From CF-113 sp050695155 (GTDB taxonomy: Bacteria; Chloroflexota; Ktedonobacteria; Ktedonobacterales; Ktedonobacteraceae), in contig JBOGTO010000250.1 in assembly GCA_050695155.1 (NCBI GenBank), positions 1-30,153 on the forward strand: a stretch of 30,153 bases of DNA, read 5' to 3'. Within the stretch, counting starts at the first letter, position 1. Each line of letters opens with the position of its first letter. Shown here one piece after another: positions 1-7,786 of this stretch. The position numbers and the translations under genes are program-made. Under the pieces are notes generated by a model that worked only from the letters and a program-made list of their open reading frames with translations, was not told the DNA's origin and did no database searches.

Positions 1-32
1 CAGCATGACAGGCGAAGCGAAGCATGACAGGC
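1..32. repeat. Direct repeat, copy of a dispersed intergenic repeat
   Basis: AGCATGACAGGC occurs twice, at 2-13 and 21-32, separated by GAAGCGA. Read on the minus strand the unit is TGTCATGCTTCGCTTCG followed by CCTGTCATGCTG. This closely parallels the TGTCATCCTTCGCTTC ... TGTCATCTTG unit at 24984-25030. It is probably one copy of a dispersed intergenic repeat, cut by the window edge. It lies downstream of the first minus-strand gene. Confidence 0.5.
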
Positions 33-61
33 AAAATAGCTCATCGAAGATTGACAAACTA

Positions 62-1231
62 CTACGATATGTCTACCGTTCGCGTCTCGGTGACATGCAT
101 GTCATATTTCGCCAGTTCGCGGAAGAATGGCTCGACCGGAACGCAGAGTTCTGGGCCGAGCGCGCCACGCCGCGTAATCTCGCCGTTCGCCAGCATACGT
201 CCGGCGATTGCCAGAGGAACGCCGGTATCTAGCGCGCCCGCGCCCACATTCCAGCGACGATAGGGCAGCACAACCACCTGGTTCGTAATCTCAACCTGCT
301 GGCCTCCCGTCGCGCCACTCGTTACTACGCGCAGCACGTCACAGTCCTGCGGTTCCACATCCTCGACAGGGGCCATCTCAAGCAACTTTGCCAGCGTTTC
401 GCGGGGCGAAACCTTGACGCCGCGCACTGCAACTGGCTCATCGCTGCCAAAACCCAGGTCTACCAGGAATTTGAGCTTCGTCATAAAGTCGGTTGGAAAA
501 GCGATCTTAAATGAGACATAACGGATACCCTTGTCCTGGAATGAGACCGGGAACGTGGCGCATTCCGAATGCAGCGAATAAATGGCAGTGGCGCGACCCA
601 CTGGTAGCGGGAAGATCATCTCTTCCTGCCCGCTCAAAGGCTGTTGCGGATACCATTCGCCGTCCTTGAAGACCTGCGGCTGTTTCGTGAATTCGTCAAG
701 GATGGTACGAATGGAATAGGGCGCGACCAGAGGAGCCGTGGAAGGCGTGGAGTCGCTGCATCCCAGTTCCACCTTCATACTATCCACGCGGTCGAGCTTA
801 TCGGCAGCCGCGCGCGCTAGCACATTGGTAATGCCAGGAGTGCCACCCATGCCCATAATAGCCGTGATGCCCGCCTCTTTCACCTCTTCATCCAGAGACA
901 TCAGCTTGCGCGTCATGTGGAAGAGGCCACCCAGATCGGCATAATGCACCCGCTCCGCGATACACGCCTGGAGAATAGACAAATTGAAACGATAATCTAC
1001 CGCGCTCAACACAGCATCCGCGCCGCGAATCAAACGGCGCAATTGCTCTTCGTTGGTAACATCGATCTGGCGCGCCCGCACTCTGCTGCTTTTGAGTGAG
1101 GCAGCCAGTTCTTGCGCGCGCGCCTCGCTATAGTCGGCGATTGTCACCAGGTCGATGTCATCATATTCGCTCAGCGCGCGTACCGTGACGCGCCCCATGG
1201 CTCCTGCGCCGCCAGGCACTACGATATGCAT
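62..1231 (-). CDS. Saccharopine dehydrogenase / lysine dehydrogenase-like NAD(P)-dependent oxidoreductase
   Basis: This 389-residue protein starts with a Rossmann fold: the first beta strand runs straight into GGAGAMG (residues 7-13), followed by an acidic stretch (TIADYSEARA) that would contact the ribose. The remainder matches the layout of the saccharopine dehydrogenase NADP-binding family, which includes lysine 6-dehydrogenase and carboxynorspermidine dehydrogenase. The exact substrate cannot be read from the sequence. The ATG is preceded by AAGGGGG about 10 bases upstream. The gene follows the aminotransferase gene by 26 bp on the same strand, so the two are very likely co-transcribed. 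That pairing suggests oxidation of a cyclic imine or aminoaldehyde made from lysine or a polyamine; this is inference. Confidence 0.8.
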   Translation of the reverse strand: MHIVVPGGAGAMGRVTVRALSEYDDIDLVTIADYSEARAQELAASLKSSRVRARQIDVTNEEQLRRLIRGADAVLSAVDYRFNLSILQACIAERVHYADLGGLFHMTRKLMSLDEEVKEAGITAIMGMGGTPGITNVLARAAADKLDRVDSMKVELGCSDSTPSTAPLVAPYSIRTILDEFTKQPQVFKDGEWYPQQPLSGQEEMIFPLPVGRATAIYSLHSECATFPVSFQDKGIRYVSFKIAFPTDFMTKLKFLVDLGFGSDEPVAVRGVKVSPRETLAKLLEMAPVEDVEPQDCDVLRVVTSGATGGQQVEITNQVVVLPYRRWNVGAGALDTGVPLAIAGRMLANGEITRRGALGPELCVPVEPFFRELAKYDMHVTETRTVDIS

Positions 1232-1257
1232 AAAGAGATACCCCCTTGTACCAGTCG

Positions 1258-2724
1258 TTAAGCGACGGCGGCGCTGGAATCATCGTTAGCAACAAGATTT
1301 AACGCATTCTGTGTAGGAGCAGATGGCAGACCATTAGTTCCATCCCATTCATCAGGCACATCCGGCGTTGAAAGCGAGCTGCGCAATTCGTGCAGCGTAT
1401 CTTCCAGGCGATTGAGGATGGTATCGATCTCTTCGCGTGTAATAACCACCGGCGGCTCGACGCGCACGACACGCGAGTTATTGAGCGTACCAGAGATGAG
1501 TACACCACGCTTGAAAAGCCCCGAAGCGACCGCGTAGCCAACATCATCATTGACAAAATGCTGACCAATCAACAACCCCTTGCCGGTAATGTTGGTGTAC
1601 ACATCCCTGTGACGCTCAGCAATATCTTTCAATTGCGCGATAAAGTATTCACCCTTTTCAGCCGCTTGCTCAGGGATGTTCTCCTCGAGTGTGACGTTGA
1701 TAGCAGCGATGGCGGCGGCACAGGCCAGCGGATTGCCGCCGGTCGTAGAAGTGTGAATAAACGGGTTGCTATTCATGACGCTCCAGATTTTGGGCGTGGA
1801 CATGAACGCGCCTATGGGCATGACGCCGCCGCCCAGGGCTTTGGCTGTGGCGATGATGTCAGGCGCGACATCCCAGTGTCCTACTCCCCACAGCTTACCT
1901 GTGCGACCCATACCCGTCTGCACCTCGTCAGCTATCAGCAATACCTCGTATTCATCACAGATTTGACGCAGGCGCGGCCAGAAGTCATCCGGCGGCACGA
2001 TTGCGCCCGCCTCGCCCTGAATCGGCTCCATGATAACGGCGGCGATGTCGTTGCCCACTTCGCGCGCGATACGCAATTGCTGCTCTACCGCGTCGGCATC
2101 GCCGAAAGGCACATGGAACACATTGTTTTGTGGCGTCATGGCCGGGCGGCGGAAGATAGCCTTACCCGTCAGCGAGAGCGAACCGGCGGTCTTGCCGTGA
2201 AAGCCGCGCACCGAAGCGATAAAGCCGCTCTTGCGCGTATAGAGCTTGGCGATTTTCATGGCACCCTCGACGGCCTCGGTGCCACTGCTCACAAAGAAGC
2301 TGTATTGAATGTCGCCCGGCGTAATTTCGGCGAGCAAATGCGCCAGCATACCGCGCAGTGGATCGAGCAATTCCTGCGTCGGCAACGGGCTTTTCTGTAA
2401 TTGCGCCTGCACGGCCCCCACGACCTTCGGATGCGCCCAGCCCAGGTTGAAAAGGCCAAACCCACCCAGGCAGTCGATATATTCGCGGCCCAGCACATCC
2501 CTGAAGGTTGCGCCATGCCCCGTCCATTCGACTGCTGCGAAGTCTCCTGCTTCCGCGACCGACTTGCGATACTCGATAAAGCCACTATTATAATACCTGG
2601 CGAAGTTGTTGACCGTCGTATCGATCAGCCATTCCGCCTCGCTCTTGCCCAGCACTTGTTTCTGGACAACATCGAGATACCGCTGCGAATCGTTGAGGGC
2701 CTGTCGTAAGCCATCGGTACTCAT
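1258..2724 (-). CDS. patA: Class III aminotransferase, putrescine aminotransferase (PatA/YgjG)-like
   Basis: This 488-residue PLP enzyme is close in length and architecture to E. coli putrescine aminotransferase. It has an N-terminal extension with FIEYRKSV (49-56), the SSGTEA phosphate-binding loop (146-151), GFHGKT (174-179), the PLP-ring aspartate in LLIADEVQTGMGRTG (D266) and the Schiff-base lysine in ATAKALGGG (K295). The family transfers the terminal amino group of putrescine, cadaverine or a related diamine to 2-oxoglutarate. Ornithine or 4-aminobutyrate as substrate cannot be excluded. AGAAAGGAT lies just upstream of the ATG. It is the first gene of a likely two-gene operon with the saccharopine-dehydrogenase-like gene. 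A weak candidate promoter (TTGCAT, 16 bp, TATTCC) lies in the leader. Confidence 0.85.
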   Translation of the reverse strand: MSTDGLRQALNDSQRYLDVVQKQVLGKSEAEWLIDTTVNNFARYYNSGFIEYRKSVAEAGDFAAVEWTGHGATFRDVLGREYIDCLGGFGLFNLGWAHPKVVGAVQAQLQKSPLPTQELLDPLRGMLAHLLAEITPGDIQYSFFVSSGTEAVEGAMKIAKLYTRKSGFIASVRGFHGKTAGSLSLTGKAIFRRPAMTPQNNVFHVPFGDADAVEQQLRIAREVGNDIAAVIMEPIQGEAGAIVPPDDFWPRLRQICDEYEVLLIADEVQTGMGRTGKLWGVGHWDVAPDIIATAKALGGGVMPIGAFMSTPKIWSVMNSNPFIHTSTTGGNPLACAAAIAAINVTLEENIPEQAAEKGEYFIAQLKDIAERHRDVYTNITGKGLLIGQHFVNDDVGYAVASGLFKRGVLISGTLNNSRVVRVEPPVVITREEIDTILNRLEDTLHELRSSLSTPDVPDEWDGTNGLPSAPTQNALNLVANDDSSAAVA

Positions 2725-3214
2725 AAAAATCCTTTCTGGTTATGCGGCTTCTAAAAAGGCATTCCCACTCCGGCCCGCCTACCGGTTGCGCTCCGTTTCT
2801 ATCTACTACACGGAATATGCTGCACTTGTGGGTATGCAATCACCTATCCCTGGGGATAAATGCCATGAAACACAAATCAAAGGACGCTTGCTACTACGTA
2901 AAGCTTACCCGATCTGAAAAATTTTAATAAGCAGTGGTTGCTGCAATCAAAGCAAGTGGGAAGTGGAAAAGCAAAGGCAATAGCACTTCACCCTGGCACA
3001 GACCAGGTATTCAAGAGGGCGAGAAATGTCAGGGGTAACAGGTGGACAGGTGGAAGCCACGAAATACGTAGTATTTCGGAATGTAACGGCCTCGTTTTTT
3101 ACCGGGTATGTCAGTGACTTTCACGAAAAACACCAGGATTCTGCGCTCTGGGTACGAATTGTGTTTTCTTATGTAACCAGTATAGCCTATAAACGGGGTA
3201 GAAAGCAAGTGAAG
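2725..3214. other. 490-bp intergenic region without a convincing gene
   Basis: No reading frame here resembles a protein. The region holds the leader of the aminotransferase operon, a small inverted repeat CCTGG-N6-CCAGG near 2990-3005, and the perfect palindrome at 3060-3078 listed separately. A plus-strand open frame from 3026 overlaps the DUF433 gene and has no protein-like character. I looked for a T-box (conserved AGGGTGGAACCGCG-type motif) and did not find one. Confidence 0.5.
3060..3078. promoter_or_regulatory. Perfect palindrome CGAAATAC-N3-GTATTTCG
   Basis: Two perfect 8-bp arms (3060-3067 and 3071-3078) are separated by GTA. The spacing and AT-rich arms look like a dimeric repressor operator, but the site is 335 bp upstream of the aminotransferase start and 136 bp downstream of the DUF433 stop, so its target is unclear. 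A small hairpin role is also possible. The sequence shows the symmetry only; function is inference. Confidence 0.35.
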
Positions 3215-3433
3215 TTAGCCAGCAAGCCTGTCTGTTTGCTTCATATTGGCATTGTAAACAAATGCGGCCTCAATTTGTTCTCTCGTAAGGTGGGGATAAG
3301 AGCGGAGAATTTGCTCAATGGTTCTTCCTGCGGCATATTCATCCACGAGCAATTCAACGGTGATACGTGTTCCCTTAACAATCGGCTTTCCACCAGCTAT
3401 ACCAGCGTTTGTAGTAATCAAGGGATGATCCAT
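3215..3433 (-). CDS. DUF433-family antitoxin
   Basis: This 72-residue protein matches the DUF433 family along its whole length: GGKPIVKGTRITVELLVDEY (15-34) is the typical core, followed by a short helical HTH-like segment with IEQILRSYPHLTREQIEAAF. Family members are usually antitoxins of DUF5615 or related PIN-like RNase toxins. AGGAAGGG sits about 7 bases before the ATG. A DUF5615 frame lies immediately upstream on the same strand (3547-3900), the reverse of the usual antitoxin-first order. The 113-bp gap contains a possible separate promoter, so the antitoxin may be made independently of the toxin. Confidence 0.85.
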   Translation of the reverse strand: MDHPLITTNAGIAGGKPIVKGTRITVELLVDEYAAGRTIEQILRSYPHLTREQIEAAFVYNANMKQTDRLAG

Positions 3434-3477
3434 ATGTGTGTCCCTTCCTAATCAATTCGGAAAATTTCTCTCTTACA

Positions 3478-3506
3478 AACGTACACTCGTTATAATGTTT
3501 TGTCAA
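3478..3506 (-). promoter_or_regulatory. Candidate antitoxin promoter
   Basis: On the minus strand a perfect -35 TTGACA (3501-3506) is followed after 17 bp by TACGTT (3478-3483), a weak -10. A TATAAC lies too close to the -35 to serve with it. The site is just upstream of the DUF433 gene and inside the toxin-antitoxin gap. Confidence 0.4.
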
Positions 3507-3546
3507 TGTTACCAGAGAAAGGGATAACTCTAATTGCGTTATCTAT

Positions 3547-3900
3547 CTAAAGTGGCCGAATACGTACATCATCTGAGTCCAGCACCGTGAAGGCTCCAGA
3601 TAAGGCGTTACCTGCTACTCTGATAACATTAGAGACCCGATTCGCCTGCTCCAGATGCGTCATTGCATTTGGAAGCCGAACTAACAAAACTCCTGTAGTC
3701 GGTAAATCATCAACAAAAATGAGCTTGCCAAAATCAGTATCTTTTGTGATTAGTACCTCTTTACGCCGATAAGCAATAGCCAGAACAACGCTATCTACAA
3801 CTCCTGCGTGATGATCACGAATATTGTAAAGGAAATGCCCATCGACGTAAAGCTGATCAATGATTTCGCTGCTAATATTCTCATCAATTACGAAGCGGAT
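3547..3900 (-). CDS. DUF5615-family PIN-like toxin, no canonical start codon (ATC?)
   Basis: Read on the minus strand, 3900 to 3547 is an uninterrupted 117-codon frame that ends in TAG. It begins IRFVIDENIS and contains ITKDTDFGKL (51-60) and GVLLVRLPN (70-78), the typical DUF5615 (PIN-like) blocks with their acidic residues. It therefore looks like a complete toxin partner for the DUF433 gene. The first codon is ATC, in the place where relatives have ATG. A good Shine-Dalgarno AGGAG (3909-3913) lies exactly 8 bases upstream. Between the upstream in-frame TAG (3919-3921) and residue 70 there is no ATG, GTG or TTG. Either translation starts at ATC at low efficiency, or a point mutation (ATG to ATC) has silenced an otherwise undamaged toxin. 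Confidence 0.7.
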   Translation of the reverse strand: MRFVIDENISSEIIDQLYVDGHFLYNIRDHHAGVVDSVVLAIAYRRKEVLITKDTDFGKLIFVDDLPTTGVLLVRLPNAMTHLEQANRVSNVIRVAGNALSGAFTVLDSDDVRIRPL

Positions 3901-3931
3901 GTGTTTGACTCCTCTAAACTATACAAAACAA

Positions 3932-3969
3932 TAAAAAAGGCTGAGGGTCGAATTAGAGACCACAGCCTT
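3932..3969 (-). terminator. Rho-independent terminator of the amino-acid ABC operon
   Basis: On the minus strand AAGGCTG (3963-3969) pairs with CAGCCTT (3937-3943), with an additional internal GTC/GAC match, and the stem runs directly into TTTTTTAT. It lies 27 bp after the last permease stop and before the toxin gene. Confidence 0.75.
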
Positions 3970-3995
3970 GTTTTCAAGGTGTTTACTAGTACTCG

Positions 3996-4865
3996 TCAAT
4001 AGGCGCGGGCGAACCGCGACTCCAGGTAACGCGCCAGGATGGCGAGGGGGTAGCAGATGCAGAAGAACATGACTGCTCCGAAAACGTAAAAGAAAAGCTG
4101 TAGGTTGGCATCGGATGCATTGGCGGTGGCAGCTGTCGTGACTAATTGCTGTATTTCGAGAACACCACCAACGACAGAGAGCAGTGCGGTATCTTGTACT
4201 AACGTAATAAAATAGTTGGCAAAGGGAGGAATGGTAATACGGAAAGCCTGGGGCAATACTATTTTGCGCATAATCTGGCGCGAGTTCAGGCCCAGGCTCA
4301 AGGCAGCTTCGGTCTGCCCGATTGGTATTGACTCGATACCTGTACGGAAGACCTCGGTTAAATACGCGCCATAGTTGAAGCTAAGCGCGATGATACCATA
4401 GAAAGCGGCATCGAAGACGTTAGGAGGGGGTACGATACTGTTGTTTTGCAGCAAGGTCATGAAATTATACGCGATGGTGTAGGGATCAAAGCCGACGCCT
4501 TGGAGCGCGGCTCGAATACCAAAACCCCAGAGCAATAATTGTACCAGAATTGGTGTGCCACGTATGACCTCAACATAGATCGCGGCAATGATACGAAATG
4601 GCGCGAAGCGCGAAAGACGACCGAGCGCACCGATATAGCCAAAGATGGTCGCCAGGATCATACTGGAAATCGTGAGAAAAATGGTTAAACCTGCCCCTCC
4701 CAGGAATATGGAGAAATAGAGGCTAACAGAATCACGAAAGTGATAGAAGTAGAAAGCTAAACCCGCCAGCACCGCTACAATAGCTGCATAAAAAACATAA
4801 TCTAAAAGCCCCAGCCAACTGCGCGGCTTGCGTTCTATGTTCGACTCTGTAAATGTTTGTTGCAT
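3996..4865 (-). CDS. Polar amino-acid ABC transporter permease (HisM/GlnP family)
   Basis: This 289-residue inner-membrane permease has several hydrophobic segments. It carries the family landmarks YVEVIRGTPILVQL (TM-linked) and the cytoplasmic EAA loop GQTEAALSLGLNSRQIMRKIVLPQA, which docks on the ATPase. One extra N-terminal membrane segment (about residues 22-45) precedes the core, and there is an insertion around GFDPYTIAYNFMTLLQNNS. GGAGGG precedes the ATG. It is the last gene of the operon, 17 bp behind the other permease, and is followed by a terminator. With the partner permease it should form the heterodimeric channel of an importer for polar amino acids; the actual amino acid is unknown. 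Confidence 0.9.
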   Translation of the reverse strand: MQQTFTESNIERKPRSWLGLLDYVFYAAIVAVLAGLAFYFYHFRDSVSLYFSIFLGGAGLTIFLTISSMILATIFGYIGALGRLSRFAPFRIIAAIYVEVIRGTPILVQLLLWGFGIRAALQGVGFDPYTIAYNFMTLLQNNSIVPPPNVFDAAFYGIIALSFNYGAYLTEVFRTGIESIPIGQTEAALSLGLNSRQIMRKIVLPQAFRITIPPFANYFITLVQDTALLSVVGGVLEIQQLVTTAATANASDANLQLFFYVFGAVMFFCICYPLAILARYLESRFARAY

Positions 4866-4882
4866 ACCCGATTCCCTCCAGA

Positions 4883-5575
4883 CTACAACGCCGCGCGTAA
4901 TTTGCGTTCATACCACCGGGCAAAGTACGAAGTTGGCAGGCTAAGCGCAAGGTACAGTATCATCACGAGTAAAAAAAGCAGCACAATATCGCTGCCAAGG
5001 CGGCTACGCGCGGTTTCGAGCGCGGAAGTGAGTTCGAATCCAGCGATTACGCTCACCACAGCAGAATCCTTCAGCATGTAAATCAGGTCATTGACGAAAG
5101 GCGGGATCATCAACGGAATTGCCTGGGGGAACACAATGCGAAAGAAGTTCTGCCGCGCATCCAGACCTAAAGAGTAAGCGGCTTCTGTTTGACCGCGTTC
5201 GACCGAATAGAAACCGGCGCGAAAGACTTCCGCTTCATAGGCCGAATAGTTGATCGCCAGCGCGGCAATACCCGCCGTCCAACCATTGACATAGACAGCC
5301 AGGTTCAGACCTCCCAGATAACCACTGATGTTAAATAGAATGGTACTCAGACCATAGTAGATGAGAAAGATTTGGGCAATGAAAGGTGTCGCGCGAATAA
5401 CCTCGATATAAATACGTGCCGGTCCGCGCAGCCAGGTAAAACGCGAACTGCTCATGAGCGACAGAATAACCCCGAGCAGCAAAGCCAGCGGAAACGAAAC
5501 AGCGCAATAAATGATGGTGTTTAATGTTCCCTGCAAAAAACTTGGTAGTACTTGCGGGAGAATGCTAAAATCCAT
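4883..5575 (-). CDS. Polar amino-acid ABC transporter permease (HisM/GlnP family)
   Basis: This is the second permease, 230 residues. I chose the ATG at 5575 (MDFSILPQVLPSF) because AAGGGTGAGGG lies directly before it and because family proteins start near this point. A longer frame reaching 5650 would run into an intercistronic hairpin. Landmarks are YIEVIRATPFIAQIFLIYYGL and the EAA loop GQTEAAYSLGLDARQNFFRIVFPQA. It is in the middle of the operon between the lipoprotein and the other permease. Confidence 0.9.
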   Translation of the reverse strand: MDFSILPQVLPSFLQGTLNTIIYCAVSFPLALLLGVILSLMSSSRFTWLRGPARIYIEVIRATPFIAQIFLIYYGLSTILFNISGYLGGLNLAVYVNGWTAGIAALAINYSAYEAEVFRAGFYSVERGQTEAAYSLGLDARQNFFRIVFPQAIPLMIPPFVNDLIYMLKDSAVVSVIAGFELTSALETARSRLGSDIVLLFLLVMILYLALSLPTSYFARWYERKLRAAL

Positions 5576-5642
5576 ACCCTCACCCTTTCTCAACACCTCG
5601 CGGCGATGATCCGTGTGAATTCTGTTACACCAGCGCGATAAC

Positions 5643-5692
5643 AAGGCCAATTTGCAGGGGTGCTATGTATCGCGTCCCTGCGAATTGGCCTT
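5643..5692 (-). promoter_or_regulatory. Large intercistronic hairpin between binding protein and permease genes
   Basis: Arms 5643-5659 and 5676-5692 are complementary over 17 positions with one mismatch, enclosing a 16-base loop. On the minus strand the second arm is followed by GTTATC, not a T run, so it is a weak terminator at best. Stable hairpins at this place in binding-protein operons commonly protect the upstream mRNA or attenuate transcription, giving more binding protein than permease. That function is inferred here. Confidence 0.6.
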
Positions 5693-5704
5693 TACCTGTC
5701 TGTA

Positions 5705-6655
5705 CTAAGAGCCGGTCATGACACCGATGTCCTTCTGGCTGTCATTCCAGAGCGACCACTTCTTGTAGATTTTGTAGAGCGTTCCATTGGCTTTAAGGAT
5801 CGCAAAGGTTTGGTTTATCTCAGGTAGAAGCGTGTTAGCCCTGGGACTGCTCTTGTTGAAACCCACGAAATAATCATCCTCATCGAGGGTTTTCCCCAGC
5901 AGCTTCAACTGGGGAATAGGCGTAGCGCCTGGGCCAACCCCCAGCACGTAGTAGGCTGCGATTGGGTAGTCCAGGAAGAAGGCGTCGAGCTTATGCTGTA
6001 CGAGGTCGCTGTACGCGATGTTGCCCGCGTAAGAACGGACGGTGATTTTCTTAGGCGGGTTGGTTGCATTATAATTATTCATGATGGTTTCGGCTTTATA
6101 GCCCGAACCAGTGCCGACGGTATACCCACCCAGCACCGAAACGTCGGTTGGGTCTACACCATTGAAACGGGTATCATCCACGCGGATGATGATCTGCTGA
6201 CCATAGCGGTAATAAGCAACTGAAAATAACTCGGTTTTCTGGCGGTCAGCGGTTTTTTCCCAGCCGTTCATCACCATATCGACCTGGTTGCCCGCCAATG
6301 CCTGCTCCAGATTGCCATAGCAGACTTCGATCTGCGTTTGATTTATGTGCATCAGATCAGCCATTGCCTGGGCGATCTCCACCTCGAAGCCGATGATGTG
6401 CTTCGGGTTGGTCGGGTCTTGAAATACGTAGGGCGCGCCTGAGACGTAGTCCGCGCCCCATTGCAGATTACCCGGCGTCATAAGTCCGTTACTGGTGACG
6501 GTTGTTGCGCCCGCCGTAGGCGTAGTACCTCCGCCTGTTGATACATTGCCGCCACATGCCGCGAGCAATGATTCGATGCTGCCACCGACGACGACCAGCC
6601 CACCGAGTTGACCGGCGCGTTTCACAAAAGTTCGTCTGCCAATGTCTTCGATCAT
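5705..6655 (-). CDS. Amino-acid ABC transporter substrate-binding lipoprotein
   Basis: The 316-residue precursor starts with a twin-arginine-like signal (RRTFVKRAG, R7-R8) followed by a hydrophobic stretch and the lipobox LLAAC with the modified cysteine at C34. A Gly/Thr-rich linker follows, then a type II periplasmic-binding fold of the bacterial extracellular solute-binding family 3: IIGFEVEIAQAMADLM, the downstream GNLEQALAGNQVDMVMNGWEKTADR, and TVGTGSGYKAE in the hinge region. It captures the amino acid at the cell surface and delivers it to the two permeases encoded downstream. The combination of twin arginines and a lipobox suggests Tat export of a folded lipoprotein. Confidence 0.9.
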   Translation of the reverse strand: MIEDIGRRTFVKRAGQLGGLVVVGGSIESLLAACGGNVSTGGGTTPTAGATTVTSNGLMTPGNLQWGADYVSGAPYVFQDPTNPKHIIGFEVEIAQAMADLMHINQTQIEVCYGNLEQALAGNQVDMVMNGWEKTADRQKTELFSVAYYRYGQQIIIRVDDTRFNGVDPTDVSVLGGYTVGTGSGYKAETIMNNYNATNPPKKITVRSYAGNIAYSDLVQHKLDAFFLDYPIAAYYVLGVGPGATPIPQLKLLGKTLDEDDYFVGFNKSSPRANTLLPEINQTFAILKANGTLYKIYKKWSLWNDSQKDIGVMTGS

Positions 6656-6710
6656 AAATAATCATGACCTTTCCGTGAATGATCCTGGCAATTTCGGGTT
6701 GAGCCTACCT

Positions 6711-7544
6711 TCAGAGCATGGTAGAAAGCACACGTTCCAGGAATAGCCGTGTGCGCTCATGTTTGGGCTGCTTGAACAGCTCAATGGGATCGCCCTGTTC
6801 CACAATCACGCCATCCGAGATAAAGACGACGCGATCAGAGACATCTCGCGCAAACTGCATTTCATGCGTCACTACTACCATCGTACTTCCTTCGTAGGCC
6901 AGGTCCTTCATAACCTTGAGTACCTCGCCTACCAGTTCGGGATCAAGCGCCGAGGTTGGTTCGTCGAAAAGCAAGGCACGCGGTTGCATCGCCAGCGCGC
7001 GCGCGATAGCAACGCGCTGTTTCTGCCCGCCCGACAACTTATTTGGATACACATCACGCTTTTCGGCAAGGCCGACTTTCGCCAGCAATTTTTCAGCTTG
7101 CGCCACCGCCTGATCTTTAGGCGTTTTTCGCACGCGCATAGGCGCTTCGATAATGTTCTGAAGCACGGTCATATGGGGGAAAAGGTTGAAATTCTGGAAA
7201 ACCATACCCAATTCGCTGCGAATAGGGCTAAGTTGCTTTATCGAAAGGTTGGGATTAAGCAGGTGTCCATGAATGTAAATCTGGCCGCTGGTATGCTTTT
7301 CCAGGCCGTTGAAACAACGTAGCAGTGTACTTTTACCTGAACCGCTGGGGCCGATCAGGGCCACAACTTCCTTTTTGTGTACTTCAAAATCAACATCTTT
7401 GAGGACATGTTTATCACCGAAATACTTATTGACCTTGATCGCACTAATGATGACTTCATCTTCAATGCCATTGTTTTGCGACAGGGTACCTGAGTTGGTG
7501 AGCGGGACAAGTCCGTCATTTGAGAATGACTGTTCGGAGTTCAT
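6711..7544 (-). CDS. glnQ: Amino-acid ABC transporter ATP-binding protein (GlnQ/HisP family)
   Basis: This 277-residue ATPase has Walker A GPSGSGKST (65-73), Q-loop Q117 in VFQNFNLFPHMTVLQN, signature LSGGQKQR (170-177), Walker B LLFDEPTSALDP (191-202) and the switch histidine in VVVTHEMQFA. These are the marks of the polar amino-acid subfamily. About 30 unstructured residues precede the domain. AAGGAG lies 6 bases before the ATG. It is the first gene of the importer operon, with a near-consensus promoter at 7641-7669. Confidence 0.92.
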   Translation of the reverse strand: MNSEQSFSNDGLVPLTNSGTLSQNNGIEDEVIISAIKVNKYFGDKHVLKDVDFEVHKKEVVALIGPSGSGKSTLLRCFNGLEKHTSGQIYIHGHLLNPNLSIKQLSPIRSELGMVFQNFNLFPHMTVLQNIIEAPMRVRKTPKDQAVAQAEKLLAKVGLAEKRDVYPNKLSGGQKQRVAIARALAMQPRALLFDEPTSALDPELVGEVLKVMKDLAYEGSTMVVVTHEMQFARDVSDRVVFISDGVIVEQGDPIELFKQPKHERTRLFLERVLSTML

Positions 7545-7640
7545 GTGTTACTCCTTCGCTTAACTGCGAGCTTAGTGACGCCTGGCAGCTAGAATCACTT
7601 CCAAAAATAGTTGCGGATGCAGATAAAGATATTGGGATAC

Positions 7641-7669
7641 AGTATAGTCATCAGTAATGAGCCTGTCAA
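7641..7669 (-). promoter_or_regulatory. Sigma70-type promoter of the ABC importer operon
   Basis: On the minus strand TTGACA (7664-7669) is followed by exactly 17 bp and TATACT (7641-7646). The predicted start is near 7634, giving a leader of about 90 nt before the ATPase gene. Confidence 0.75.
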
Positions 7670-7732
7670 GCTTTTCGCTAACCATGACTGAACTTATTCA
7701 GGCCAGCAGTAGCAACAGCTCTGGTTTGTAGA

Positions 7733-7741
7733 TGTTATACT
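7733..7741 (+). promoter_or_regulatory. Extended -10 promoter for the hydrolase gene
   Basis: TGTTATACT (TGn plus TATACT) lies 46 bp upstream of the hydrolase ATG, with no good -35. This makes the region between the importer operon and the hydrolase a divergent promoter region. Confidence 0.45.
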
Positions 7742-7786
7742 GTTAAGAAGCGCATCAACGCCAGTCAGTCTAAATATAGGTGAACA

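Noticed and set aside
1390..2400. 336-aa plus-strand open frame
   Set aside because: It lies wholly antisense to the well-supported aminotransferase and has no recognisable protein character.
2930..3020. Possible T-box or lysine riboswitch upstream of the aminotransferase operon
   Set aside because: An AGGGTGAAG string resembles the T-box start, but the rest of the conserved motif and a terminator/antiterminator pair are missing.
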